Assembly: GCA_002450895.1 (NCBI GenBank)
Contig: DKAR01000098.1
Coordinates: forward strand, 1,242-14,793
Source: Proteobacteria bacterium UBA6921
GTDB taxonomy: Bacteria; Pseudomonadota; Gammaproteobacteria; SG8-11
DNA: 13,552 nt
Reading direction: 5' to 3'
Positions 12,857 through 13,552 of the stretch are shown piece by piece. A program made the position numbers and the translations under genes. Every line of letters begins with the position of its first letter. Positions within the stretch are counted from its first letter, which is position 1. The notes under the pieces were generated by a model. The model saw only the letters and a program-made list of their open reading frames with translations. It was not told the origin of the DNA and ran no database searches.

Positions 12857-13425
12857 ATGCATTCTGCAGGAACTTTTGTTTTCATTCTTCTTCATTCCAA
12901 ACTTGGTCGCACAGTGGCTAACCAATCCAGTATCTCTTAATCGGAAAGGCTCAAGATGTGACGTGCCGCAACCCATTGTAGACAAAAATTGTCGCGCTCT
13001 AGGCTCTTACTTTAGCGGCGCCAGTTGACCTTTCGGGAGCAAGTCGAGAATGAATATGTCGCTAGTTCATTAGCAGGTGCGAAATTGAATCCACCTATCT
13101 TACGGATAAAGCAAGTTTTAAAGTGCGAGCTGCTCAAATGCAATCTGAAACGCCGACGCACAGCGCAACATGCAGGCTACGGACAAACTGGAGATGGGGC
13201 AGGAGACGCGCGTTCGATTGTGATCATCCCGTAGTCGCTGCACCATTGTTTTGTTAAACGACAGCGATACGTCTACCGAGTTGTCTTGCGCTGATATTCG
13301 AAATGCAAACCCAAGAACAAATCCGCCGCCTGTCGGGTGTCGTGGCAGTGCCGACCTGTAAAGGATCTACATATGCCGCCAGTTGGATACTCGCGAGTGT
13401 GGATTGTGCCCTAGAGGTCTGCGAT
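12857..13425. other. 569-bp gap without a recognisable gene
   Basis: Neither strand holds an open frame I can tie to a family. The base composition is lower in GC than in the flanking genes. It should contain the promoter of the PhnD-like gene. Near its likely position is a 13-bp palindrome, GACAA-AAA-TTGTC (12981-12993), next to a TACAAT on the - strand (12975-12980) that could be a -10 box. No tRNA, repeat or terminator with a T-run was seen after purD. Confidence 0.5.
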
Positions 13426-13552
13426 TTACTCTTTTGCCTGCTCGCGTGCAATGGCGCGGTAGCCGATGTCGCGGCGGAAGAACGCATCTTTCCAACTGAT
13501 TGTCTTCGCGAGTTCATAGGCGCGTGCTTGCGCGGCAGTGACGGTGTCACCG
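13426..13552 (-). CDS. purD: Phosphoribosylamine-glycine ligase, last 41 codons
   Basis: On the - strand the frame enters at the window edge and ends at a TAA at 13426-13428. The 41 residues visible include GDTVTAAQARAYELA, WKDAFFRRDIGYRAIA and the ending REQAKE. This is the conserved C-terminal end of PurD (compare the WDDCFCRKDIGWRAIEREQ ending of the E. coli enzyme as I remember it). PurD joins glycine to phosphoribosylamine with ATP in purine synthesis, in the cytoplasm. Most of the gene lies beyond the window. In several betaproteobacteria purD is found near the nadD-rsfS-rlmH cluster, so its presence suggests the stretch between rlmH and purD is inserted or rearranged material. Confidence 0.85.
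   Translation of the reverse strand, partial: GDTVTAAQARAYELAKTISWKDAFFRRDIGYRAIAREQAKE

Noticed and set aside
13025..13234. + strand frame of 69 codons in the gap before purD
   Set aside because: No ribosome binding site, no family resemblance and odd composition; probably chance.

Overview
The window looks like chromosomal DNA of a betaproteobacterium. The evidence is the gene order leuS-lptE-holA-proA-nadD-rsfS-rlmH, which I know from that class, the high GC of the core genes, and inverted repeats built on ATTCCCGC/GCGGGAAT. I cannot name a genus from the sequence.

Bases 1-5714 are a housekeeping block on the + strand. It holds the 3' end of leuS, then lptE overlapping holA by 4 bp, proA with its own -10 box directly in front of the ATG, nadD overlapping rsfS by 4 bp, and rlmH. 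The block serves tRNA charging, LPS export, replication, proline and NAD synthesis and ribosome maturation. Palindromic repeats sit in the leuS-lptE and rsfS-rlmH gaps.

Bases of about 5974-8909 are the accessory part and the most interesting one. Four short, more AT-rich genes point the same way. Each is separated by 80-110 bp that folds into an imperfect inverted repeat placed directly after a stop codon and ending 17-24 bp before the next start. The first repeat (6695-6760) has the GCCCAAC...GTTAAAT ends of an integron attC site, and a GTTGGGC core site lies just before the first gene. I read this as an array of four integron gene cassettes without an integrase in view (a CALIN). The cassettes encode a zinc-ribbon DUF4145 protein, a SIR2-like NAD-binding protein, a second zinc-ribbon DUF4145 protein, and a DpnI-like nuclease domain without DpnI's C-terminal domain. 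The content suggests anti-phage or anti-DNA functions.

Bases 8961-11938 return to high GC and hold three + strand genes: a SnoaL-like/ABM-like/zinc-ribbon fusion, an ETHE1-type persulfide dioxygenase with an excellent ribosome binding site, and an MFS transporter starting 8 bp after the dioxygenase. A hairpin follows. On the - strand are a PhnD-type periplasmic binding protein (about 12020-12856) and, at the right edge, the last 41 codons of purD. About 570 bp between these two hold no gene I can recognise.
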